Below are positions 54,769-64,000 of a DNA stretch of 64,000 bases, piece by piece (the first letter of the stretch is position 1; each line of letters begins with the position of its first letter). The notes under the pieces were generated by a model. That model made no database searches. It saw only the letters and a program-made list of their open reading frames with translations, and had not been told where the DNA came from. The position numbers were made by a program, and so were the translations under genes. Origin of the DNA: Roseiarcus sp963836695 (lineage in GTDB: Bacteria > Pseudomonadota > Alphaproteobacteria > Rhizobiales > Beijerinckiaceae); NCBI GenBank assembly GCA_963836695.1, contig CAWIKX010000013.1, positions 124,001 to 188,000 of the forward strand, written 5' to 3'.

Positions 54769-56117
54769 AGCGCGGCTCTCCTGTTTTCTTGGCGCCCCTG
54801 CGTTTCGTAATGCAAGAGAGCGTTGACGTCGGCATCGGCCACATCGGGGTATCGCGCGAGATAGCCCGCGGTCGAGAAAATTGGCCCGGGGTCTCGGCCC
54901 TCCCGACCTCCATGAAACAGATAGTGGAATGCGGCGTCCATTCCCGCCGCGCGAACATCTGGGTTGGTTTCGAGGTAGTGCGTGGAGTTGAAAAACAGCG
55001 AGTTGCGAATGACCTTAAGAGCCTTGGCGTTCGCAGCCGCTTTTGAGCGCAGTTTCCAAAAGAAACCAGACCCGCTCCTGGTCGAAATGCGGCTTCTCGA
55101 CCTGCCTCGATCCATGATTTCCTTGGCGCGCTCAATGTCCGCGGCCGCTCGCGATCGGATTCGATGAACCTCTTCAGCGACCTCGCGCATAGGCATGTCA
55201 AAAATCGCCGAGGCGGTTTCGAGACTCGCGCGCAGATCGTCAAGTGTTCTCAAGGCGCGGTTGTCCCCAGGGTCGTGGACAAGGTCCCTCATTGCCGCGT
55301 AGGTCTGTCGGACCAAATCGTTGATCGCGGGATGCGCCCTCAGATCCGCTTCGCTCGCCCTTTGGTGTCTGAGATCGGTCGACACGAACCGATCGACGTC
55401 AGCAAGAGCGGTTTCACTCCAATAGGGCCACGCCACCCCTAGGTGTTCGTTGGCTCGCGCGAGCGCCTTGCGGCTGTCGCCCAGAAATTCAGACCAATCC
55501 AGGACAGCGCGAGCCATGCCGCGAGTTTCGGCCTCTGCGTCCAGAACGTGGCGCAACCAGAGGAGACATCCATAGGCGGGACTGAGTCCGTCACGGCGTT
55601 CGAGCGACCAGGTGACTTCGAGCGGCGACCTGATCGGCAGAAGCGCTCGGACCGACCATTTGGCCTCTTCAAACACAGGACGCCAGAACGGCATGAGTCG
55701 GCACATACGCGGGTCTTTCATGACCGCGAATCCGACATCCCCGAATTCGTCCGCAAGGGCCGCTTTTGCGCGGACGTGTAACGCGTCGGCCTTCAAAGCG
55801 CTGATCTTGTCAACGTCGAATTTACGCCAATCCTTCCAATCGCTTCCACCGGCGGCGAGAATGGCGTCGTTGAGCTCCTTAATGACGGGAGATTCGCAAT
55901 ATCCCTTCTCATTGTTGACGCTTGGCGCCATCAAATGCCTAGGCGCGGCGCCGCCAAGACGAACGAGGGTTCCGGCAGCGCTTGACGTCCCGCTGCGATG
56001 CATACCCAATACGACCACTACGGTCGTGTTCAAACATTCGGCGTCAAAGGTTGGATGACCGACGCTAACGAACAAGCACACGACTCCCGGGGAGGGCAAA
56101 GCGCCACTCCCCTGCAA
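54765..56117 (-). CDS. Sulfotransferase family protein with C-terminal repeat region
   Basis: The protein of up to 450 residues has the PAPS 5'-phosphosulfate loop LGMHRSGTSS (about 38-47) and a 3'-phosphate region RSPLEVTWSLERRDGLSP, so it should transfer sulfate to a carbohydrate or similar acceptor. The last 75 residues, with YLETNPDVRAAG and YLARYPDVADAD, form a two-copy repeat often seen at the ends of polysaccharide glycosyltransferases. The TTG start is uncertain; the first about 28 residues may not be translated. Confidence 0.72.
   Translation of the reverse strand: MQGSGALPSPGVVCLFVSVGHPTFDAECLNTTVVVVLGMHRSGTSSAAGTLVRLGGAAPRHLMAPSVNNEKGYCESPVIKELNDAILAAGGSDWKDWRKFDVDKISALKADALHVRAKAALADEFGDVGFAVMKDPRMCRLMPFWRPVFEEAKWSVRALLPIRSPLEVTWSLERRDGLSPAYGCLLWLRHVLDAEAETRGMARAVLDWSEFLGDSRKALARANEHLGVAWPYWSETALADVDRFVSTDLRHQRASEADLRAHPAINDLVRQTYAAMRDLVHDPGDNRALRTLDDLRASLETASAIFDMPMREVAEEVHRIRSRAAADIERAKEIMDRGRSRSRISTRSGSGFFWKLRSKAAANAKALKVIRNSLFFNSTHYLETNPDVRAAGMDAAFHYLFHGGREGRDPGPIFSTAGYLARYPDVADADVNALLHYETQGRQENRRAAL
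54767..54779. terminator. Weak hairpin at the convergent gene end
   Basis: AGAGC-gcg-GCTCT is followed by CCTGTTTT on the plus strand, at the stop of the binding-protein gene. The stem is short; a terminator role is only suggested. Confidence 0.3.
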
Positions 56118-56336
56118 GGAAGCTGCGACTCGGCGCCGTTGAATCAGTCACCAAACTATCGGTATGACTTCGAGTTCCGCAACGGAGGAAGTCGGTTGAT
56201 CTGATAACGAATTGGTGAACGATTTACTAAACTCTGCGGAACGCGGCAGATCGCAGCGTACAAAAGACCGTGTCTACTGTCGCCTTCGCCGAGGGCGGCT
56301 GCGACTTCGGGGGATGGAAGGAGGGCGACCAGAGGT

Positions 56337-57920
<1,584 letters not shown>

Positions 57921-58175
57921 CTTTGAATTTTCGGGGAAGGAGCGCCCTTTACTTAGTGCGGATGGGCCAGAGAGGGAAGAGCGAAGGCGCTCCCTCAATT
58001 GTCTCGCCTCGGTGAGGAGCGCCACGGTCTCCCAACCGATCAACGAACGCTTGAATCTACCGTTGGATTTAAGCGCGCGGAGTATTGTGTCATCCGTTCG
58101 GTATGGGCTATGAACTCAATGTTGACGCGCTCGCAAAAGCAGGGATGAGACCGCTGTGCCGCGCGTGGAGGAGGA

Positions 58176-59207
58176 ATGGATCGCAAGTGGCTGCCGCTCA
58201 ACGCGCTTAGAGCGTTCGAAGCGGCCGGACAACATCTCAGCTTCACCGCCGCCGCCAACAGCCTGACGGTCGCGCAGAGCGCGGTCAGCCGTCACGTGAT
58301 CGTACTCGAGAATTTTCTAGGCGTGGCGCTGTTCGAGCGGCGCCCCCAACAGCTGGTGCTCACTGAGGCGGGGCGGCACATTCTGCCTGTCGTTTCGAAG
58401 TCCTTCGACCGCATCGACCAGGCGCTTGGCGAGGTGATCAAGGAAAAGGGTCGGCCGAAACGGGTGCTCAAGGTCGCGCTGCCGACCTCGTTCGCTCATC
58501 GGCTCGCCATTCCGATCTTGCGCGATTTCCGCTCAGAGAATGCCGGCATCTCGCTCGAGATCGTCTCGAAGCCGACCACCGGTCCGGAGGTGGACGGCGA
58601 CATCGACATCGCCATCGTCTATTCCGAGCCCCGCGTCACGGACGCGATCCATGACCTCTTATGGATGGTGCGCTCCACTCTTCTGTGCAGCCCGAAGCTG
58701 CTCGAAGGGATCGACACCAGCGACCTAGGACGGCTGATCGCCGCCAGCGACCTCCTGCATCTCAAGATTGACGGCCGGTCTCGCCACTTCTTCTGGGAAA
58801 TGTTTGTGCGCTCGATCGGACGTCCTGATATCGCGGTCGATCGGGGCCTCGTGTTCGATACGCAGCAACTCGCAGCCCAGTATGCGATGATGGGCGACGG
58901 ACTCGCGCTGCTTGATCCACTGCTGTTCCATGAGGAGATCAAGGCCGGCCGGCTGGTGCGTCCCTTCGACCTCTGGCTCGACGAAGGCTACGGCTATTAT
59001 CTCACCACCCATCCCGAGGATCTGAGCAACGAGGCGGTGGCCTTGTTCCGCTCCTGGCTCATCGCGCGATTTGCGAGCGGCGCGCCGCCCCCAACGCCCG
59101 AGTCGGAACACGCGGCCGACGCGCTTAAGTCGCAAGCCCCGCCAGCCGAGGCCCCGAGGCCGCAAGCCGCCCCGGCCGAGCCGCCAAAGCTGCGCGCGGC
59201 GAAATAG
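58176..59207 (+). CDS. LysR family transcriptional regulator (GcvA-like)
   Basis: The 343-residue protein has a GcvA-type N-terminal helix-turn-helix (LNALRAFEAAGQHLSFTAAANSL, QSAVSRHVIVLENFLG) and a LysR substrate-binding domain (VDGDIDIAIVYSEPR, GDGLALLDPLLFHEEI). After about residue 300 it has a Pro/Ala-rich tail of some 40 residues, unusual for the family. It precedes the MttB homologue by 136 bp on the same strand and may control it. Confidence 0.87.
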   Translation: MDRKWLPLNALRAFEAAGQHLSFTAAANSLTVAQSAVSRHVIVLENFLGVALFERRPQQLVLTEAGRHILPVVSKSFDRIDQALGEVIKEKGRPKRVLKVALPTSFAHRLAIPILRDFRSENAGISLEIVSKPTTGPEVDGDIDIAIVYSEPRVTDAIHDLLWMVRSTLLCSPKLLEGIDTSDLGRLIAASDLLHLKIDGRSRHFFWEMFVRSIGRPDIAVDRGLVFDTQQLAAQYAMMGDGLALLDPLLFHEEIKAGRLVRPFDLWLDEGYGYYLTTHPEDLSNEAVALFRSWLIARFASGAPPPTPESEHAADALKSQAPPAEAPRPQAAPAEPPKLRAAK

Positions 59208-59245
59208 CAGCGCGAGAAGCTCCGGCGCGATTTGGCATGTCATAT

Positions 59246-59258
59246 CGCCATTTTGGCG
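59246..59258. promoter_or_regulatory. Inverted repeat upstream of the MttB homologue
   Basis: CGCCA-TTT-TGGCG, with a TTGGC half site about 15 bp upstream, lies in the 136-bp LysR-MttB gap. It may be a LysR site; evidence is limited to symmetry and location. Confidence 0.25.
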
Positions 59259-59343
59259 CGCGCGGACTTGTGGCGACTCCGCTAGAACAAGCTCCAGGGG
59301 CGAATCGCGGTCGGCGCTATCCGCCGCGAATCTGGAGACCTTA

Positions 59344-60891
59344 ATGACGACGGAAACGCCGCAGGAGACGGGCCGCCGCCGCAGGCGCGCGACCGAACGC
59401 GGCGGAGGCTCCGTCTCCGTGCCTCCTGGCCAGCCGCAGCTGCCGTTCCCGCCGCTTGAGCTTATCTCGCGCGACGAGCTCGAATCGATCCATCTAGCAG
59501 CGCTCAACGTGCTCAAAGAGATCGGGATGGACTTCCTGCATGACGAGGCGCGCGCAATCCTGAAACAAGTGGGCGCTGACGTCGATCCTGCCTCGCGTCG
59601 CGTTCGGTTCGATCCCGACCTCGTCCAGGCTCACATCGGGCTCGCGCCGCGGGAATTCAGGCTGCATGCGCGCAGTTCCGCACGCGATCTCTCGATTGGC
59701 GGGCGGCATGTCGCTTTTGGGACGGTGGCGAGCGCCCCCAATTCGTTTGATCGCGCGGGAGGGAGGCGGCCAGGCAACCGGCGCGACTATCAGAATTTCA
59801 TCCGCCTCGGGCAGAGCTTCGATTCGATTCATTTCATCGCCGGCTATCCGGTCGAGCCGATCGACATTCCCGCCTCGACCCGCCATCTCGATGCGCTCTT
59901 CGACATGCTGACGCTGTCCGACAAGCCGGTGCACGCCTACAGTCTCGGGCGCGAGCGCAACCTGGACGCCATCGAGATGGTCAAGATTGCGCGCGGGCTC
60001 GATGATGAGGGGCTCGAGCGCGAGCCATCGCTGTTCACGGTCATCAACTCGTCGTCGCCATTGAGGCTCGACACGCCGATGGTGGAAGGAATCATCCAGA
60101 TGGCGCGCCGCAACCAAGTGGTGGTGATGACGCCGTTCACCCTTGCGGGCGCGATGGCGCCTGTGACGCTCGCCGGCGCGCTCGCCCAGCAGCACGCCGA
60201 GGCGCTTGCGGGCCTTGTCATGACCCAGGCCGTGCGGCCGGGAACCCCCTTCGTCTATGGCGGATTCACTTCGAACGTGGACATGAAGTCGGGCGCGCCG
60301 GCCTTCGGCACGCCGGAATATATGAAAACCGCAGTCGTCGGTGGGCAGCTGGCGCGACGCCTTGGGCTCCCTTATCGCTCCTCGAACGCCAACGCCGCCA
60401 ATTCGCTCGACGCCCAGGCCGCTTACGAAAGCGTGTTCTCGCTGTGGGGGGCGATCATGGGCGGCGTCAACTTTCTCATGCATGGCGCGGGCTGGATGGA
60501 GGGTGGGTTGCAAGCTTCGTTCGAGAAGATGGCGCTCGACGCCGATCTTCTTGCGATGGTCGCCGAGTTCTTGCGGCCGCTGCGCGTCGATGAGGCTGAG
60601 CTGGCTCTCGAGGCGATGCGGGAGGTCGGCCCCGGCGGACATTTCTTCGGCGCTGAGCACACCCAGTCGCGCTACCGCACCGCCTTTTTTCCGCCCAGCA
60701 TCTCCGACTGGCGCAACTATGAAACTTGGCGCGAGGCCGGCTCCCCGACCGCGGTCGACGCGGCTGAGCGCATCGTCGCCAATCGCCTGCGCGATTTTGT
60801 CGCGCCCCCGCTCGAGGTCGAGCGCCTCGAGGCGCTGACCGCCTTCGTCATCCGTCGCAAGGCGGAGGGCGGGGCGCCGACCGACTTTTGA
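59344..60891 (+). CDS. Trimethylamine methyltransferase family protein (MttB superfamily, non-pyrrolysine)
   Basis: The 515-residue product has a charged N-terminal extension (RRRRRATERGGG) and then the MttB TIM barrel: ARAILKQVGADVD, GGRHVAFGTVAS, PLRLDTPMVEGIIQMARRNQVVVMTPFTLAGAMAPVT and SNANAANSLDAQAAYES. No in-frame TAG occurs, so it is the non-pyrrolysine type that demethylates quaternary amines such as glycine betaine with a corrinoid partner. No corrinoid protein gene lies nearby. ATG 59344 is used because the frame upstream overlaps the LysR gene. Confidence 0.85.
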   Translation: MTTETPQETGRRRRRATERGGGSVSVPPGQPQLPFPPLELISRDELESIHLAALNVLKEIGMDFLHDEARAILKQVGADVDPASRRVRFDPDLVQAHIGLAPREFRLHARSSARDLSIGGRHVAFGTVASAPNSFDRAGGRRPGNRRDYQNFIRLGQSFDSIHFIAGYPVEPIDIPASTRHLDALFDMLTLSDKPVHAYSLGRERNLDAIEMVKIARGLDDEGLEREPSLFTVINSSSPLRLDTPMVEGIIQMARRNQVVVMTPFTLAGAMAPVTLAGALAQQHAEALAGLVMTQAVRPGTPFVYGGFTSNVDMKSGAPAFGTPEYMKTAVVGGQLARRLGLPYRSSNANAANSLDAQAAYESVFSLWGAIMGGVNFLMHGAGWMEGGLQASFEKMALDADLLAMVAEFLRPLRVDEAELALEAMREVGPGGHFFGAEHTQSRYRTAFFPPSISDWRNYETWREAGSPTAVDAAERIVANRLRDFVAPPLEVERLEALTAFVIRRKAEGGAPTDF

Positions 60892-62078
60892 GCGCCGTTT
60901 CACCGGCCAGCGCCTCCGGCTTTGGCGCCCGCCTTCATGCATCGGTCGCCGCGATCTTCTTCGCCTTGGGCGTGGGCGTCGGCCTTTGGGGAGGGGCCTC
61001 CGGCGCGATTTTGATCCGCACCGGCGTTGACGCGTCGACATTCGGCGTCCTTCTGACCGTCTATACCGGCGCCTATCTCATCGCCATGTCAGCGGGCGGG
61101 GCGCTCGCACATCGTTTCGGAGTCGAGCAGGCGTTATCTGTCTCGGCGGTCCTGTTCGGCGCGACCCTATGCGCGCTGCTCAACGCCTCGAGCGAAACCT
61201 GGGTCGCGACCGCCCTGATCGTCTCGGGGTTCGTTGGCGGCGTGGTCGACGTACTCATGAACGCCGAGGGCGCGCGGATCGAGCGCGGGCTGGGTCGCCC
61301 GATTCTGGCCCGGCTGCATTGCGCTGCATCGGCCGGCATGGCGCTCGGCGCGATCCTCGGCAGTTTGATCGCCGTCGGGCCGGCGCCTTGGGCGGCGGGC
61401 ATTCTCGCTGCCCTCGCGCTCGCCGGCGCGGGCGTCGCTTACCATCGCGCGGCCGATGCCGATCGTCCTCCTCCAGCAGTGGTCGGCTCGATCGGCCGAA
61501 GCGGATTGTCCTTCGCGCCGGCTCTGATTGGGCTTGGCGTGGTTGTCGGCGTGTCGATCGCGGCGGAACTCGCGGCTTCTGTGTGGTCGACTTTGCTGCT
61601 GCGCGAGGAAGCGCCGAGGCTGGCGGCGATTTCCGGCCTCGGCGCCGCGTTCTTTTCCGCCTGCCAGGCTGCATTGCGCTTCAACGTCGATGCAATCCGT
61701 CTTCGCGTCAGCGACCTTCGCCTCGTTACCGTTTCGTTCGCGATCGCCGCCGCCGGCTTCGCTCTCGTCAGCGTACAGGCGGGGTTCGCGGCGAGCGTCG
61801 CGGGCTTCGCTTTGATCGGCCTCGGCACGGGCCCTATCGTACCATGCGGCTTCGCGCTGGCCGCGCGTCATGCGGCGGCCGGACCTGCAGTGGGACTCGC
61901 CTCCGCCTCGCTGTTCAGCGCGCTGACCCGTCTTCCCGCGCCGCTCATGACCGGCGCCATTGCGCAAGCTCTGTCGCTGCCGGCGGCTTTTGGCGCCTTC
62001 GCGCTGGCGCTGGCGGTGACAGCCGCTGCGACGGGGGTGATCGCCTCGATGAATCTCGCGCGGCGAGCGACGCGCTAA
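60888..62078 (+). CDS. MFS transporter
   Basis: The 396-residue, strongly hydrophobic protein has about 12 membrane segments, with VLLTVYTGAYLIAMSAGGALAHRFG at the 2-3 loop and GGVVDVLMNAEGARIERGLGRP in the middle, a pattern close to YbjJ/FucP-like facilitators. The apparent start is TTG overlapping the MttB stop (TTGA), so translation is probably coupled. Co-expression suggests transport of the methylated amine or its product. Confidence 0.8.
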   Translation: MSAVSPASASGFGARLHASVAAIFFALGVGVGLWGGASGAILIRTGVDASTFGVLLTVYTGAYLIAMSAGGALAHRFGVEQALSVSAVLFGATLCALLNASSETWVATALIVSGFVGGVVDVLMNAEGARIERGLGRPILARLHCAASAGMALGAILGSLIAVGPAPWAAGILAALALAGAGVAYHRAADADRPPPAVVGSIGRSGLSFAPALIGLGVVVGVSIAAELAASVWSTLLLREEAPRLAAISGLGAAFFSACQAALRFNVDAIRLRVSDLRLVTVSFAIAAAGFALVSVQAGFAASVAGFALIGLGTGPIVPCGFALAARHAAAGPAVGLASASLFSALTRLPAPLMTGAIAQALSLPAAFGAFALALAVTAAATGVIASMNLARRATR

Positions 62079-62175
62079 GCGTGACTGGGCCGCCCAGATC
62101 GGGGCATTGATTTGAAGCCGCCGTTATTGCAGAGGAGGCCGGCTCGCGATGGCGAGCGGCGAACCCGGGGAATGA

Positions 62176-63592
62176 ATGCCCAAGATACAGCCGGTGATCA
62201 TGTGCGGCGGGTCCGGCACCCGCATGTGGCCCGAATCGCGGGAGAGCTTGCCGAAGCAGTTCATTTCCTTGATCGGGCAGCGTTCGACCTTTCAAACGAT
62301 TGTCGCCCTGGTTGGCGACCCCGCCGTGTTCGAGCCGGCCGTCGTCATCACCAATCTCGACTATCGCTTTCGCGTCGCCGAGCAATTGAGGGAGATCGGC
62401 GCGGAGGCGACGGTTCTGCTCGAACCGGAGCGGCGCGATAGCGCCGCGGCCGTCGGCGCCGCAGCTGCATGGGCGGCTCAGCGCGATCCGGAAGCAGTGG
62501 TGGCCGTGCTCGCGGCCGATCATGTCTTTGAGGACGGAAAGCGATTCGCGAGCCTTTGCGCACAGGCTCATGGGGCGGCCAATGCGGGCGAGATCGTCAC
62601 CTTCGGCGTCACCCCTGACCATCCCGCCACCGGCTACGGCTACATTCATCCGGGCGCGCCGCTGGAGCTCGATCCCCATGTGCGGCGGATCGAGCGCTTC
62701 GTGGAGAAACCCGACGAAGCGCATGCCCGAGCCTTCATCGAAGACGGTTATCTCTGGAACTCGGGCAATTTCGTCTTTCGCGCCGATGTGATGCTGGAGG
62801 AGCTGCAGCGTTTCGAACCGGAGATCGCGGCTGCGACTGCGGCGGCGGTGTCGGACGCGAAAAAAGACCTTGGCTTCGTCGTCCTCGACCATGATTCCTT
62901 TGCCAAGGCGCCGAAAACCTCGATTGACTATGCGGTGATGGAGCGAACCGACAGGGCGGTCGTGTTGACGGCTGACGTCGGGTGGTCGGACGTCGGCGAA
63001 TGGTCGACGGTTTGGCGGCTCAGCCCGCGCGACGCCAATGGCAACAGCCTGCGCGGACGGGCGATGGTGATCGATTCCTCGAACGTGATGGTGCGTTCGG
63101 AAGAGCAACTGACCGCTGTCATCGGCTTGCACGACGTGGTCGTCATCGCCACAGGCGACGCGGTCCTGGTCGCCGACCGGTCGCAGACCGCCAAGGTCAA
63201 GAAGCTCGTCGAGCGCCTCAAGGCGGAGGGCCATCCGGAAGCGACCGAGCATCGGCGCAACTACCGGCCATGGGGCTATTACCAGAGCATCGATCGGGGC
63301 GCGCGCTATCAGGTGAAACGCATCGTCGTGCGTCCCGGCGGGCGCCTCTCGCTACAAAAGCACCACCATCGGGCTGAGCATTGGGTGGTCGTGCGCGGCG
63401 CGGCCGAGGTCACGCTCAACGAGAAGGTGACGCTCGTCCACGAGAACGAGTTCGATCTATTTGCCGATCGGCTCGACGCATCGGCTCGCCAACCCCGGCA
63501 AGATCGACATCGAGCTGATCGAGGTTCAGACCGGCAGCTATCTCGGGGAGGATGACATCGTCCGAATCGACGATGTCTATAATCGGAAATGA
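62176..63592 (+). CDS. manC: Mannose-1-phosphate guanylyltransferase/mannose-6-phosphate isomerase, one frame break
   Basis: The N-terminal nucleotidyltransferase has GGSGTRMWPESRESLPKQF, LEPERRDSAAAVGAAA, FVEKPDEAHA and VGWSDVGEWS. The C-terminal cupin has RPWGYYQSID and QKHHHRAEHWVVV with the metal histidines. An extra base at 63451 breaks the frame after LVHENE; removing it continues SIYLPIGSTHRLANPG to the stop at 63592, giving about 471 residues. The enzyme makes GDP-mannose for surface polysaccharide. A terminator hairpin follows the stop. Confidence 0.87.
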
Positions 63593-63596
63593 GGCG

Positions 63597-63625
63597 ATGG
63601 CGGCGCCGTTAAGCGGCGCCGCCAT
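63597..63625. terminator. Strong GC hairpin downstream of manC
   Basis: ATGGCGGCGCCG-ttaag-CGGCGCCGCCAT has perfect 12-bp arms and a 5-base loop, followed by TGTTG. It lies between the convergent manC and DUF1127 stops and probably terminates both. Confidence 0.7.
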
Positions 63626-63631
63626 TGTTGC

Positions 63632-63793
63632 TCACGCGTTCTCCTGCGAAGCGAGGCGGGCGATCTGATAGATATCGGCCCGGTCGATCCCGATGTCTTG
63701 CAACTCGCGATCGGTATACGCCGAAAGCTCCTGCAAGACGTTCCAATAGACGCGACGCGCGCGCAGGAACTTTGTAAGAGAGAACTTCTTCAT
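63632..63793 (-). CDS. DUF1127 domain protein
   Basis: The 53-residue protein MKKFSLTKFL... has the DUF1127 core RRVYWNVLQELSAYTDRELQDIG and IDRADIYQIAR. It is highly conserved in form and short for the genome. DUF1127 proteins in alphaproteobacteria bind RNA or act in phosphate and stress responses. The ATG is preceded by AAAGGAG. The 200 bp upstream contain nothing else recognisable except AT-rich promoter-like sequence. Confidence 0.85.
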   Translation of the reverse strand: MKKFSLTKFLRARRVYWNVLQELSAYTDRELQDIGIDRADIYQIARLASQENA

Positions 63794-64000
63794 GGCGGTC
63801 TCCTTTGGTTGACCGCCCTCCTGATTTCGGCCTCAGCCAATCAAGCCGCTGGATCGCTCCCTCACCTAGACGGGATCGTAGGTAGAATGCTGCGCTGCAA
63901 AAGTCAATGGTGCGATGCAATAGTAAATGTGAAAATTGCATGACTACGATGGTTGGTATCGCACTGTCGGTGATATTAGGCACTTAAATGCACGAATAAT
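63794..64000. other. Right-edge region upstream of the DUF1127 gene
   Basis: No gene was recognised. The sequence is markedly AT-richer than the rest of the window, in line with the DUF1127 promoter and the end of the island. Confidence 0.5.

Noticed and set aside
56275..56300. GGAAC motif near 56250 as an EcfG promoter
   Set aside because: The only nearby CGT-like box is 14 bp away, outside the 16-17 bp spacing, and no gene start follows on that strand.
59344..60891. Pyrrolysine-containing MttB
   Set aside because: The frame has no internal TAG codon and reads through without recoding.
59494..61041. Long minus-strand open frame of about 515 codons
   Set aside because: It is antisense to the well-supported MttB gene and the MFS gene start, is arginine/histidine-rich and shows no family motif; a GC-rich shadow.
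61169..62110. Plus-strand frame of about 313 codons overlapping the MFS gene
   Set aside because: It is arginine-rich and lacks hydrophobic segments, whereas the MFS frame has about 12; a shadow.
61945..63252. Long minus-strand open frame of about 435 codons
   Set aside because: It is antisense to manC, whose nucleotidyltransferase motifs are clear; no family signature in the shadow frame.

Overview
The window is GC-rich (mid-60s percent by eye) and gene-dense. It reads like the chromosome of an alphaproteobacterium, most likely of the order Hyphomicrobiales. Pointers are GGAAC-N17-CGTT promoter motifs of the EcfG general-stress type, HdeA-like periplasmic proteins, a DUF1127 protein, a non-pyrrolysine MttB homologue, and several sugar ABC importers with rhizobial-style gene sets. 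Genus cannot be fixed from the sequence alone.

Layout. 1-7.2 kb: an aromatic-precursor locus on the minus strand (tannase/feruloyl-esterase-like enzyme, 3-dehydroshikimate dehydratase, shikimate dehydrogenase, MHS-family transporter). It is flanked by a divergent secreted cyclase, a TetR regulator with a palindromic site, and an IS256-type transposase relic. Several genes here carry single-base frame breaks. 7.2-11.4 kb: Rieske-FAD reductase, ferritin-like protein, DUF2231 membrane protein and a sorbosone-dehydrogenase-like PQQ protein, the first three transcription starts preceded by EcfG-like promoters. 11.4-15.2 kb: acyl-CoA dehydrogenase, PIG-L deacetylase and NodS-like methyltransferase, with a convergent glycosyltransferase.

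15.5-48.9 kb is a carbohydrate-utilisation island with four complete ABC importers. Importer 1 (CUT1 type) is followed by a D-apionate-lactonase-like protein, an HpaI-type aldolase and a D-2-hydroxyacid dehydrogenase. Importer 2 (CUT2 type) has a GntR regulator and the tetronate enzymes OtnI, OtnK and OtnC. Importer 3 (CUT2 type) has two permease domains fused in one protein. Importer 4 (CUT1 type) shares an operon with a creatininase-family hydrolase, an M42 peptidase-like protein and an FGGY kinase. It is divergent from ribokinase, 3-hexulose-6-phosphate synthase and 6-phospho-3-hexuloisomerase. The last grouping is the best candidate here for an undescribed pathway.

48.9-64 kb is more mixed: M3 and M24-like peptidases, two HdeA-like proteins, an orphan amino-acid-type binding protein, a sulfotransferase, release factor 3, a LysR regulator with an MttB homologue and MFS transporter, mannose-1-phosphate guanylyltransferase and a DUF1127 protein.

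Nine single-base frame breaks in six otherwise family-typical genes are an important quality feature. Each gene returns to normal length with one-base corrections, so residual sequencing error is at least as likely as real decay.
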